Assembly (NCBI GenBank): GCA_949289295.1
Contig: CASENM010000019.1
Location: 1 to 46,117, forward strand
Direction: 5' to 3'
From: an uncultured Bacteroides sp.
GTDB lineage: Bacteria; Bacteroidota; Bacteroidia; Bacteroidales; Bacteroidaceae
DNA length: 46,117 nt
Position 1 is the stretch's first letter. Each line of letters opens with the position of its first letter. The notes under the pieces are model-generated. The model was not told the DNA's origin and searched no databases. It worked only from the letters and a program-made list of their open reading frames with translations. A program made the position numbers and the translations under genes. This document shows, one piece after another, positions 18,702 to 27,462 of the stretch.

Positions 18702-20168
18702 TTATTTAACTTCTATTAGTTTATATTCCGGAACGAGCAGTTTCATGACGCACCATGCCAGCAGATATGCTACAGCGCAGATGCAGAAGATAATGAAATA
18801 GCCGGCTTCTTTACCTTCGAATCCGAAGAATGTCATGTTTGTCTCTGATGCATAGTCAAACAAGATTCCAGAGCTTATGTTAATCAGGAATGAACTGATA
18901 CCTCCCGCCATTCCTCCAATGCCGACAATAGTGCCGACTGCACTTTTGGGAAACATGTCACTTCCTACTGAGTAAATGTTGGCTGACCAAGACTGGTGCG
19001 CTGCACCGGCAATGCCGATAATGATAATCGGAAACCAGTAGGAGACGTTGCCAAGCGGTTGTGCGAACAAAGCCAATAGAGGGAATACTGCAAAAATCAG
19101 CATGGCCTGCATGTGGGCCGCATACGGATTCTTCCCGGTCTTGTTGATGATGAGAGTAGGGAGCTTTCCGCCATAGATTGATAGCATGGTAATGGCATAA
19201 AGTACGAATATCAACAGTTGTGCGGTGCCGCTGTCTGATGAATAGCCGTATACATCGGAAATATAGGCTGGTGTCCAGAACAGGAAGAACCACCAAACGC
19301 CGTCGGTAATGAATTTTCCGAGAGTTATGGCCCATGTCTGGCGATAGCAGAAACATTGCCAGAGAGTCAGTCTGGGTCCGTCATCATATTGTGTCGTTCC
19401 TTGTATCGCTTCATTCTCTTGATCCTGATGTATGTATGTCAGTTCCGCGTCGTTTACCCGTGTGTTCTGTTCCGGTCGCTTATAAATGAACATCCAGAAT
19501 CCCATCCAGGCAAATCCTAAAGCACCGATGATGAGGAATGCCATTTCCCATCCGTTTCCGACTCCGATATTTTTAAAATATCTGGCCAGGGGAGGAATGC
19601 TTACCGGTGCGATAAGTGCGCCTATGGTTGCTCCTGCGTTGAAAATAGAAGTGGCGAATGCACGGTCTTTTTTAGGGAAATATTCTGCAGTGACTTTGAT
19701 GGCTGCCGGAAAGTTTCCCGACTCGCCAATACCTAACACGATACGCGCTGCAATGAAATAATAGACACTGGTGATAGCGATGGTGGACGCAACGGCTCCT
19801 GTGGCGGAAATCATGCCGGAAACCTGTTTGAACCCTAATGTGATTTCTGTAGCCCATCCGCACAATGCGTGTAGGCAGGCCCCGACAGACCAGATGGCGA
19901 TAGCCCATAGATATCCCTTTTTGCTTCCCATCCAGTCGACGAAACGTCCGGCAAACAGGTTGGCTATGGCATAGACTATGGAAAAGCTGGCGGCGATGGT
20001 GCCGTAATGGGTGTCGGTCCAGTGAAATTCTGGGGCAATGAAATCTTTCCAGGTGAGGGAAAGAACTTGTCGGTCGAGATAATTTACCGTCGTGGCGAAG
20101 AACAGCATGAAGCAGATTAGCCACCGGTAGTGGGTCATTTTTTCATCTGGCTTTTTTAGTGTGCTCAT
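18702..20168 (-). CDS. exuT: Hexuronate-type MFS transporter
   Basis: A 488-aa, 12-segment major facilitator of the anion:cation symporter family. It shows TTVNYLDRQVLS at helix 1, the loop GRFVDWMGSKKGYL, and GIGESGNFPAAIKVTAEYFP followed by NAGATIGALIAP, typical of ExuT-like galacturonate/glucuronate symporters. Start 20168 (MSTLKKPDEKM) was chosen; the longer frame adds a basic extension. It follows gatC-kduI on the same strand but behind a terminator-like hairpin. Uptake of hexuronates fits uxuA and the SDR gene elsewhere in the window; the exact sugar is inferred. Confidence 0.87.
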   Translation of the reverse strand: MSTLKKPDEKMTHYRWLICFMLFFATTVNYLDRQVLSLTWKDFIAPEFHWTDTHYGTIAASFSIVYAIANLFAGRFVDWMGSKKGYLWAIAIWSVGACLHALCGWATEITLGFKQVSGMISATGAVASTIAITSVYYFIAARIVLGIGESGNFPAAIKVTAEYFPKKDRAFATSIFNAGATIGALIAPVSIPPLARYFKNIGVGNGWEMAFLIIGALGFAWMGFWMFIYKRPEQNTRVNDAELTYIHQDQENEAIQGTTQYDDGPRLTLWQCFCYRQTWAITLGKFITDGVWWFFLFWTPAYISDVYGYSSDSGTAQLLIFVLYAITMLSIYGGKLPTLIINKTGKNPYAAHMQAMLIFAVFPLLALFAQPLGNVSYWFPIIIIGIAGAAHQSWSANIYSVGSDMFPKSAVGTIVGIGGMAGGISSFLINISSGILFDYASETNMTFFGFEGKEAGYFIIFCICAVAYLLAWCVMKLLVPEYKLIEVK

Positions 20169-20259
20169 GATAGAAGATATTGGTTTGAGTAGGTTTGATA
20201 GGTATAGGCGTAAAGGGGAAAAGCCGTTTCTGTCTTGGACGGGCCGTTCTGGCGGCAAC

Positions 20260-20304
20260 AAAAAAGAGAATCTTTTGGCTTTACGGCCTCAGATTCTCTT
20301 TTTT
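20260..20304 (-). terminator. Terminator between kduI and exuT
   Basis: AAAAAAGAGAATCT (20260-20273) pairs perfectly with AGATTCTCTTTTTT (20291-20304), so the stem works in both directions. As no -7 box was found before exuT, it may be leaky and set a lower level of transporter relative to kduI. Confidence 0.85.
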
Positions 20305-20336
20305 GAATGTTTGTTCAGTTCGTAAGGCCAGATAAA

Positions 20337-21257
20337 TTATCTCATTTCAGTGTAAGGAATCTTGTCCATGTCTCCATAGTCAAGGTTTTCACCTGCCATT
20401 CCCCAGATGAACATATAGTTGCTTGTGCCTGCGGCTGCATGGATGGACCATTCCGGCGACATGATTGCTTGTTCATTGGACAGCCATACCAGGCGTTCTT
20501 CCTGGGGTTCACCCATCAGATGACAGATCATGTTGCCCGTTGGAACATTGAAATAGAAGTATGCTTCGATACGGCGGCTGTGGGTATGGGCTGGCATTGT
20601 ATTCCAGACGCTGCCCGGTTTCAGTTCGGTAAGCCCCATTTGTAACTGGCAAGGTCCTTCTTCCAATACATTGTTGACAATCAGTTGGTTGATGACTCTA
20701 TCGTTGCTTTCTTCCATCTTTCCGGCCGGGAATGAATTGGCTTTCAACGAACCTTTTCTCCCGTCGATGGTAATCAGTTGTGTTTTATATTCTTTGTGTG
20801 CAGTAGCCGAGTTGAGGTAGAATTTGGCCGGTTGGCCGGCATTTTTACTCTTGAAAGTTACTTTTTTGTTTCCACGGCCCACGTACAGTGCTTCTTTGAA
20901 TTTCAGCTCATATTCTTTTCCGTCTACAGTTACAATGCCATCGCCTCCCACATTGATAACTCCCAGCTCACGGTTGAACAGAAAATAAGGGGCTTTCAAA
21001 GCATCGAAAGTGTCAAGTGCCAGTTCTTTTGTGGCAGGTACGGCACCGCCGAAAATAAAGCGGTCATACATGGAATAAGTCAGGTTAATCTGGTCAGCTA
21101 CCATAACTTTCTCCATCATGAAGCTGTTGCGCAGTCTTTGTGTGTCGTATGTTTTCACGTCTTGTGGGTTACATGCTGTTTGCATGCGTACATTAACCTG
21201 TGCGTTCGCTGTCAGGGCAGCTACACCCAGCATCATCGCCATTGCAAATTTTTTCAT
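20337..21257 (-). CDS. kduI: 4-deoxy-L-threo-5-hexosulose-uronate ketol-isomerase with a signal peptide
   Basis: A 306-aa KduI, which converts 5-keto-4-deoxyuronate (from unsaturated pectin or glycosaminoglycan products) to 2,5-diketo-3-deoxygluconate. The zinc ligands are His224, His226 and Glu231 in [11 protein letters not shown], and His273; all are shifted by 28 from the E. coli ligands 196, 198, 203 and 245. The 28-residue surplus is an N-terminal signal peptide ([20 protein letters not shown]), so the enzyme is predicted to be periplasmic, unlike the usual cytoplasmic KduI. It lies 19 bp after the GatC-like permease gene. Confidence 0.93.
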   Translation of the reverse strand: MKKFAMAMMLGVAALTANAQVNVRMQTACNPQDVKTYDTQRLRNSFMMEKVMVADQINLTYSMYDRFIFGGAVPATKELALDTFDALKAPYFLFNRELGVINVGGDGIVTVDGKEYELKFKEALYVGRGNKKVTFKSKNAGQPAKFYLNSATAHKEYKTQLITIDGRKGSLKANSFPAGKMEESNDRVINQLIVNNVLEEGPCQLQMGLTELKPGSVWNTMPAHTHSRRIEAYFYFNVPTGNMICHLMGEPQEERLVWLSNEQAIMSPEWSIHAAAGTSNYMFIWGMAGENLDYGDMDKIPYTEMR

Positions 21258-21276
21258 AATCTTTCTTGATAATTTA

Positions 21277-22683
21277 TTAGTGATTGATTTGTTGTTTGTC
21301 CGTGTGTCCGGATTCTTTCAAGATACGGGTGCGGTTATAGATGGCCATCCCCAATGTGATGGCGACCAATGCGGCCGGACCAATGAACTTGAAGTGATAG
21401 ATGGCATGGAATATGATCCATGAGAACAGACTGGATGCGAAATCAAGTGCCCCTCCGTTGAATCCGTCCGGAATTTTTACGGCAGCATCCCCCGTCCTGG
21501 CAAAAACGTCTTGTGCGGCTTGTGTGAAATAAGGTGCCAGATCGGTTACAAAATACAGTCCTACAATCAGGCTGACTAGTCCGACAATAAAAGTTTTCAG
21601 CACGTTTCCTTTGGTAATCGGCAATACGGCCGGAAACAGATAGAACATACCGGCTAATGAAGCCAGAGGCAGGAATTGGTTGCCGGGCAATACTACGGAA
21701 AGGAACAGTGTGACGGGTATCAGCAGAAGAGATACAACCAGAGTGGTCGGGTGTCCGATGACAAGAGCGGGGCTCATGCCGATATTCAGGCTGGCACTGT
21801 TTTTGAACTTGCGTGCAATCAGTTCGCGCGTAGCGTCCGAAATGGGCCGTAATCCTTCAATGAATAGGGATGTGATGCGTGGAATAAGTTCCATGACCGC
21901 TCCCATTTTGATGCCTAGTCCAAGGATGGCAGGTATACTGTCTACCAGTTCGTGGCTGTTTTTGCAGGCCAAAGCTCCGATTGCACATCCTACAATTACT
22001 CCTAAGAACAGAGGGTCGCCCATTATCCCGAATTTTCGTTTCATGCCTTCCGCATCAATGTTCAGTTTGTCGAAACCTGGGATTTTGTCGAGTGCTTTAT
22101 TGATAAGCAGTGCGAAAGGTACGAATCCTTGACAAAAAGGTTGGGGGATGGAAATGCCGTCCATCTTTTCATAGTAAGACTGGAATTGTTTGCAGGTAAG
22201 GTCTGCCATGACCAGTGTGATGATATAACAGATGATTGCGGCAAAAAATCCCCACCAGATATTGTCGGATGCGAAATAGACTACGGCTCCAATAAATGCA
22301 AAGTGCCAGTAATTCCAGAGATCTATATTAACAGTCTTTGTTGTTTTTGTCAGTAGCATGATAATGTTGATACCCAGGCAGACAGGGATGATAAAGGCAC
22401 CTACGGAGGTGTTGTAGGCTACGGAAGCGGCGGCAGGCCATCCCATATCGAATATTTGTAGACTCAGGCCGTAAATTTCAGTGACTCGTTTCAGGGGGTC
22501 TCCCAGACTGCTTGTCAGTAATGCGGTGACTACTGAAAGTCCTACAAATCCAACTCCTACCAAAAGACCGCTTTTCAATGCCTTGCCGAACTTGATACCG
22601 ATGCATACCCCGAGAATGGTGAATAGAATTGGCATCATGACGGCAGCTCCCAGCCCAATGATATAGCTAAATACCTGTTCCAT
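21277..22683 (-). CDS. GatC-like permease (PTS galactitol IIC family), orphan
   Basis: A 468-aa polytopic membrane protein (about 10-12 hydrophobic segments) resembling the galactitol EIIC family, with [14 protein letters not shown]-like helix 1, [16 protein letters not shown] and [19 protein letters not shown]. No EIIA, EIIB, HPr or enzyme I gene is nearby, and Bacteroides generally lack a sugar PTS. It therefore probably works as a secondary carrier. Its operon with a periplasmic KduI suggests uptake of the isomerised uronate; this is inference. It has its own -7 box. Confidence 0.85.
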   Translation of the reverse strand: MEQVFSYIIGLGAAVMMPILFTILGVCIGIKFGKALKSGLLVGVGFVGLSVVTALLTSSLGDPLKRVTEIYGLSLQIFDMGWPAAASVAYNTSVGAFIIPVCLGINIIMLLTKTTKTVNIDLWNYWHFAFIGAVVYFASDNIWWGFFAAIICYIITLVMADLTCKQFQSYYEKMDGISIPQPFCQGFVPFALLINKALDKIPGFDKLNIDAEGMKRKFGIMGDPLFLGVIVGCAIGALACKNSHELVDSIPAILGLGIKMGAVMELIPRITSLFIEGLRPISDATRELIARKFKNSASLNIGMSPALVIGHPTTLVVSLLLIPVTLFLSVVLPGNQFLPLASLAGMFYLFPAVLPITKGNVLKTFIVGLVSLIVGLYFVTDLAPYFTQAAQDVFARTGDAAVKIPDGFNGGALDFASSLFSWIIFHAIYHFKFIGPAALVAITLGMAIYNRTRILKESGHTDKQQINH

Positions 22684-22741
22684 GTTTTTCTTCTTTCTTT
22701 TTAATTAATTGATTTTAAGTTAATAGAGAGTTCTAACGAGT

Positions 22742-22749
22742 CAAAAGTA
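22742..22749 (-). promoter_or_regulatory. -7 box of the gatC-kduI operon
   Basis: Minus-strand TACTTTTG, 58 bp before the start codon at 22683. Confidence 0.5.
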
Positions 22750-23035
22750 CAGTCTTTTATCCAAATATGCAATTGGATATCTGATATTTTCATATCTTTA
22801 CCTATTATATAACATTATTTTGTTATCGCACACGGATGCGAATTGTAAAATAAAACGGCTTTTCTTTTAGCATATCTTTATTAAAACATCTTGGTATCTA
22901 GATTTACGTTATGATTTAACCTCTCTTTAATGTCGGTAAGAGAAGTTTTGAAATGTACGTCTGCTTTAACTTTTGTTTTGGTTTTTCTCAAAGCATTCTG
23001 TCGTTTTGGGGATGGGTTCATTTCAGCAGAAGCAC
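22750..23035. other. Intergenic region upstream of the GatC-like gene
   Basis: AT-rich sequence with no gene, RNA or repeat that I can recognise. It may hold control sites for the gatC-kduI promoter. Confidence 0.4.
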
Positions 23036-23069
23036 AAAAAAAGGATTACTGCTCTCGCGGTAATCCTTT
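23036..23069 (-). terminator. Terminator downstream of the anti-sigma gene
   Basis: AAGGATTAC (23041-23049) pairs with GTAATCCTT (23060-23068). Read leftward, seven Ts follow the stem. It lies about 100 bp after the anti-sigma stop codon. Confidence 0.8.
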
Positions 23070-23172
23070 CTTATTTGAGTTAGTAAGTTAAATTTGAGAG
23101 AATTGAAACTTCACAGCCTCGTTTTTAATCTTAATAAGCACTAACTATTTTATAAAAGCAAATGAAAATGTT

Positions 23173-23655
23173 CTATCGTTTATGTTCCCTTTTTATTTGA
23201 GGATTGGCCGCTGCGTTTTCTATGATGGATTTGAGTGAATCTCCTTCATAGGCTACTTGGATGTCGCTGCCATGATTCTCGAACTGATCATATACATAGA
23301 CAACCCCATTCCCTTCCTCATAGTTTGAATGTTGCATCAATCCGCCTAAAGCAAGTAGCAGCAAAATCACGGCTGCGGCCTTGAAAAGGGGTTGGAAACG
23401 GGTGTATAATGATAAATGGCGGGCTTTCACTACCGGACGTTCAATCTCTGCCAGGATACGCTCTTCAAAGTCATCACTCAACTTCATTTCATTTGCTTTG
23501 TACTGATACACAAACAAAGACTGGTAACGGCGCAGATTGGCCGGAATCTTTTTTTGTTGGAAAAAGATACGGAGAATCTGCTCTTCTTCTACAGAAGTTT
23601 CGCAGTTCCAATAGCGCTCCAGAAGTTGTTCGATGTACTTATAATCCATATCCAT
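23173..23655 (-). CDS. Probable membrane anti-sigma factor
   Basis: A 160-aa protein with a cytoplasmic N-terminal part containing YIEQLLERYWNCETSVEEEQIL (a zinc-finger-less anti-sigma-like helical domain), one membrane segment (about 88-107, LFKAAAVILLLLALGGLMQ) and a short, charged periplasmic tail of about 50 residues. It lacks a FecR domain. It overlaps the ECF sigma gene by 17 bp, which is the main evidence that it restrains that sigma factor. The signal is unknown. Confidence 0.75.
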   Translation of the reverse strand: MDMDYKYIEQLLERYWNCETSVEEEQILRIFFQQKKIPANLRRYQSLFVYQYKANEMKLSDDFEERILAEIERPVVKARHLSLYTRFQPLFKAAAVILLLLALGGLMQHSNYEEGNGVVYVYDQFENHGSDIQVAYEGDSLKSIIENAAANPQIKREHKR

Positions 23656-24148
23656 TTATTCCGTTTATTTCAGCCTTGATACGTTGGCGTGCTCTGAACA
23701 AGTTTACTTTCACTTGTTCTTCTGTGATACCTAGTATCCGGGCAATTTCCTTGTAATTTTTTCCCTCGATGTCCCTCAGTTGTACAACGGTGCGCTGTTT
23801 TTCGGGAAGCTTGCTTATCGAACGGTGAATCAGCTGTATCTGTTCATCTTGTTCGAACAGCATGTCAGGGGTCAATGCATCGGGCATTTCTTGGGTTTCG
23901 GGAGTAAGCTCCGTATTTTTTGCTTCCATCTTTTGGCTTCGGTCAATGGCCAGATTCCGTACAATGGTTATGCAATATGATTCTATCGAGTCAATTTGAG
24001 CCCATTCGTCCCTTTTGTGCCATACTTTAATCAGTGCATCCTGAACAATATCTTCTGCCTCTGCACGGTCGAGCGTGATACGCAGTGCCAGCCTGAACAT
24101 TTTGTCTTTCAGCGGCAGTATATTGTCTCGAAAACTGATTTCATGCAT
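23639..24148 (-). CDS. ECF RNA polymerase sigma factor
   Basis: A 169-aa sigma-70 of the extracytoplasmic type. Region 2 (DRAEAEDIVQDALIKVWHKRDEW, about 28-50) recognises the -10 element and core polymerase, and region 4 (LPEKQRTVVQLRDIEGKNYKEIARILGITEEQVKVNLFRAR, about 115-155) is the -35-binding helix-turn-helix. It is paired with an overlapping membrane anti-sigma gene. Target genes cannot be read from the sequence. Confidence 0.92.
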   Translation of the reverse strand: MHEISFRDNILPLKDKMFRLALRITLDRAEAEDIVQDALIKVWHKRDEWAQIDSIESYCITIVRNLAIDRSQKMEAKNTELTPETQEMPDALTPDMLFEQDEQIQLIHRSISKLPEKQRTVVQLRDIEGKNYKEIARILGITEEQVKVNLFRARQRIKAEINGINGYGL

Positions 24149-24165
24149 TGCTTTCTATAATGATG

Positions 24166-24209
24166 ACGGGTGAGTGGAAGAAAAGTTACACTCACCCGTG
24201 ATTTTTTTG
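24166..24209 (+). terminator. Terminator-like hairpin between the sigma gene and argB
   Basis: ACGGGTGAGTG (24166-24176) pairs perfectly with CACTCACCCGT (24189-24199). The T run follows on the plus strand; leftward transcripts from argB reach it without a T tract. It may protect the argB mRNA end. Confidence 0.65.
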
Positions 24210-24983
24210 CTATTTTTTTATGGTTGTTCCTTTACTTTCCCGAATATGGGCGGCGGAAGTAATGATGACCTGCTTGACACCTGCTTCTATCGCGGAAAAG
24301 GAATTTTCGAGTTTGGGTATCATACCTCCTTTGATGACGCCTTCCCGGACATATTCCTTGAACAAGTCTGGAGTAATGACGGGAATCACGCTGTCCTCAT
24401 CTTCTTCATTGCTCAATACTCCCTTTTTCTCAAAACAATAAATCAAGGTTACATCAAAAGTCGTTGACAGCGCCTTGGCTGTTTCTCCCGCAATGGTGTC
24501 GGCGTTGGTGTTGAGTATATTTCCCAGTCCGTCGTGGGTGAGCGGTGCCATCACCGGAACTACGTTTTTTTGTATGAGGGAGGCAAGCGCATCGGCATCC
24601 ACTGCTTTTACATCTCCTACAAAGCCGTAGTCGATGTCTTTTACAGGGCGTTTGCAGGAACGGATTACATTCATGTCAGCACCTGTCAGTCCGATGGCGT
24701 TGATGCCTTTTGCCTGCAGTCCAGCCACTATATTTTTGTTCACAAGTCCGCCATAAACCATTGTGACTACTTTCAGGGTCTCGGCATCAGTAATACGCCG
24801 TCCGTCAACCATTTTACTTTCAATGCCTAACAGCGAGGCTATCCGAGTGGCAGACCGTCCGCCTCCATGTACTAGCAATTTGTAGCCGGAGAGTCTGGAA
24901 AAGTCATCCAGCAGACGGTTGAGCGTATCGGTTTCTTCTACAATTTTTCCACCTACTTTTATAATGGTCAGTTTTTCTTTCAT
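24210..24983 (-). CDS. argB: Acetylglutamate/succinylglutamate kinase
   Basis: A 257-aa amino-acid kinase that phosphorylates the N-acylated glutamate in arginine synthesis. It shows IIKVGGKIVEE, LLVHGGGRSAT, NTNADTIAGETAKAL and KGGMIPKLENSFSAIEAGVKQV. As the organism has a succinylornithine-type ArgF', the natural substrate may be N-succinylglutamate; this is an inference. It follows speA by 9 bp and ends the topA-aroK-speA-argB run. Confidence 0.93.
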   Translation of the reverse strand: MKEKLTIIKVGGKIVEETDTLNRLLDDFSRLSGYKLLVHGGGRSATRIASLLGIESKMVDGRRITDAETLKVVTMVYGGLVNKNIVAGLQAKGINAIGLTGADMNVIRSCKRPVKDIDYGFVGDVKAVDADALASLIQKNVVPVMAPLTHDGLGNILNTNADTIAGETAKALSTTFDVTLIYCFEKKGVLSNEEDEDSVIPVITPDLFKEYVREGVIKGGMIPKLENSFSAIEAGVKQVIITSAAHIRESKGTTIKK

Positions 24984-24992
24984 TTCTTCCGA

Positions 24993-26885
24993 TTATTCTA
25001 AATAAGTATATCCATAAAGTCCGGAGCGGTAGTTGGCAAGGAACTCTTTGCCTTCTTCCAGTGAGATTTTTCCTTCTTTGACCGATTTTGTGACCCATGT
25101 CTCGAGTGTACGTACCAGCTTCTTCGGATTGTATTGTACATAGTCAAGTACTTCTGCTACCGTTTCTCCGTCGATGACCTGGTCGATGGTATATCCTTTT
25201 TCGTTTACGCTGACATGTACGGCGTTCGTATCGCCGAACAGATTGTGCATGTCGCCTAAAATTTCCTGGTAGGCTCCTACCAGGAATACGCCGATGTAAT
25301 AGGATTCTTTATTCTTGATAGTGTGTACAGGCAGGTTATGTGACACGTTGCGTGAAGATGCGAAATTGGCTATCTTCCCGTCGGAGTCACATGTGATGTC
25401 TTGCAAGGTTGCCGTCCGGTCCGGGCGTTCGTCCAGGCGTTGAATCGGCATAATCGGGAATATTTGGTCGATGGCCCAGGAATCCGGTAGCGACTGGAAC
25501 AAGGAGAAGTTGCAGAAGTATTTGTCGGCCAGCAGCTTGTCTAGATTCCTGAATTCATCTGGCGCATGTTTCAGGCCCGAGGCGATTTGGCTGATTTCGC
25601 GTGTGACTGACCAATACATCCGTTCAATCTGTGCACGGGTCTTCAGGTCCACGATGCCATGGCTGAAGAGGTCGAGACTTTCCTCACGTATTTGTTGGGC
25701 GTCGTGCCAGGCTTCCAGCATCCGGCTTTGGTTGAGGTTGTCCCATATTTCATACAGCTCGTGCACCAGTTCATGGTCTTCCGGACTCACTTCAAATTCT
25801 TCGTCCATAGAAGGAAGAGAAGCTGTTTCAAGCACTTCGAATATGAGTACTGAATGGTGGGCTGTCAGTGAACGGCCGCTTTCAGTGATAATGTTCGGAT
25901 GGGGAATGCCGTTTTTGTTGCTTGTGTCGACCATGATGGAGATGGAGTCGTTCACATACTCCTGGATGGAATAGTTGACGCTGCTCTCGCTGTTTGACGA
26001 ACGTGTGCCGTCGTAATCCACACCAAGACCTCCCCCTATGTCTACAAATTCTACAGGGAATCCCATACGGTGGAGCTGCACGTAGAACTGTGACGCTTCG
26101 CGCAGTGCCGTTTTGATACGGCGTATTTTGGTGACCTGACTTCCTATGTGGAAATGAATCAGCTTCAGGCAGTCTTTCATTTTCTTTTCTTCAATGAAGT
26201 CGAGAGCCTCAAGCAATTCACTGGAGGTCAGTCCGAACTTGCTGGCGTCACCGCCGCTTTCTTCCCATTTCCCGCTTCCTGATGAGGCGAGCTTGATGCG
26301 TATCCCGATATTCGGCCGTACGTTCAGCTGTTTGGCCATTTTGGCTATCAGGCGCAGTTCATTTAGTTTCTCTACTACCAGAAAGATTCGTTTCCCCATC
26401 TTTTGTGCCAGCAGGGCAAGCTCGATGTAGCTTTCGTCTTTATATCCGTTGCAGATAATCAGCGAATCGGAGTCAGTATTGATGGCTATGACGGCATGGA
26501 GTTCAGGCTTTGATCCTGCTTCCAGTCCAAGGTTGAATTTTTTCCCGTGACTGATGATTTCTTCCACCACCGGGCGCATCTGGTTTACCTTGATGGGATA
26601 GATGATGAAGTTTTGTGCCTGGTAACCATATTCTTCCGCTGCCAGTTGGAAACAGCTCGAAATCTTTTCGATGCGGTTGTCCAGAATGTCCGGAAAACGT
26701 ACCAGCATCGGTGCTGTCACATCCCGGAGCTGCAACTCGTCGACGAGTTCTTTCAAATCTACGGTTACACCGTCTTTTCTGGGAGTTACCACCACATGTC
26801 CTTTGTCATTGATACCAAAGTACGAGACGCCCCACCCTGTGATGTTGTAGAGCTCTTCTGAATCTTCAATACGCCATTTTCTCAT
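24993..26885 (-). CDS. speA: Biosynthetic arginine decarboxylase
   Basis: A 630-aa fold-III PLP enzyme that decarboxylates arginine to agmatine, the first step of putrescine/spermidine synthesis. The PLP lysine is in FIIYPIKVNQMRPVVE (about residue 103). ELHAVIAINTDSDSLIICNGYKD, HFHIGSQVTKIRRIKTALREA and FVDIGGGLGVDYDGT are typical of SpeA, and the length matches. It starts 20 bp after aroK and is next to argB, placing arginine synthesis and use together. Confidence 0.95.
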   Translation of the reverse strand: MRKWRIEDSEELYNITGWGVSYFGINDKGHVVVTPRKDGVTVDLKELVDELQLRDVTAPMLVRFPDILDNRIEKISSCFQLAAEEYGYQAQNFIIYPIKVNQMRPVVEEIISHGKKFNLGLEAGSKPELHAVIAINTDSDSLIICNGYKDESYIELALLAQKMGKRIFLVVEKLNELRLIAKMAKQLNVRPNIGIRIKLASSGSGKWEESGGDASKFGLTSSELLEALDFIEEKKMKDCLKLIHFHIGSQVTKIRRIKTALREASQFYVQLHRMGFPVEFVDIGGGLGVDYDGTRSSNSESSVNYSIQEYVNDSISIMVDTSNKNGIPHPNIITESGRSLTAHHSVLIFEVLETASLPSMDEEFEVSPEDHELVHELYEIWDNLNQSRMLEAWHDAQQIREESLDLFSHGIVDLKTRAQIERMYWSVTREISQIASGLKHAPDEFRNLDKLLADKYFCNFSLFQSLPDSWAIDQIFPIMPIQRLDERPDRTATLQDITCDSDGKIANFASSRNVSHNLPVHTIKNKESYYIGVFLVGAYQEILGDMHNLFGDTNAVHVSVNEKGYTIDQVIDGETVAEVLDYVQYNPKKLVRTLETWVTKSVKEGKISLEEGKEFLANYRSGLYGYTYLE

Positions 26886-26904
26886 TTCACAACATAGTTC
26901 TTTG

Positions 26905-27462
26905 TTATAATTTATATTTTTTATCTGAGGTCTGTTTCGGGTTCAACAATTCTTCCAGCCGTCTGACCGACTCGTCTATTTGTCTGTAACTTTCCAGCTG
27001 TTCTGCGTTGAAACGGTATTGTGCCTGCGCATAATAAGGCATTCGTTTTTCCAGGGCAGACAAAATGGTTTTCATCAGTTCTTCATCATTTTTGCCTGCC
27101 AGAAGCGGGCGTTTGTCCTTTGCTATTTTCAGTCGTCTGAACAGTACCTCCGGACAGACATCCAGAAAAACGGTATCCCCTGTACGGTTCATATAGTCCA
27201 TATTGTCGAAAAAGCAGGGGGTGCCTCCTCCGCAGGCAATCAGTACGTTCTCGAATTCACCTGCTTCATGCAGCATCTTCCGCTCAATGTTCCGGAAGCC
27301 TTCTTCGCCTTTTTCAGTGAACAGGTCCTGTATGGTTTTGTGCATCCGTTCTTCAATATACCAGTCCAGGTCGATAAATTCCAGTCCGTTCTTGCGGGCG
27401 TATGCTTTGCCCAAGGTAGTTTTCCCGGAGCCCATGTAGCCGATTAAAAAGATTCTTTTCAT
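26905..27462 (-). CDS. aroK: Shikimate kinase
   Basis: A 185-aa P-loop kinase of aromatic amino acid synthesis. The Walker A is GYMGSGKTTLGKAYA, the shikimate-binding Asp is in FIDLDWYIEE, and CGGGTPC holds the GGG motif. It converts shikimate to shikimate-3-phosphate. It overlaps the topA stop by 4 bp, so translation is probably coupled. Confidence 0.95.
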   Translation of the reverse strand: MKRIFLIGYMGSGKTTLGKAYARKNGLEFIDLDWYIEERMHKTIQDLFTEKGEEGFRNIERKMLHEAGEFENVLIACGGGTPCFFDNMDYMNRTGDTVFLDVCPEVLFRRLKIAKDKRPLLAGKNDEELMKTILSALEKRMPYYAQAQYRFNAEQLESYRQIDESVRRLEELLNPKQTSDKKYKL

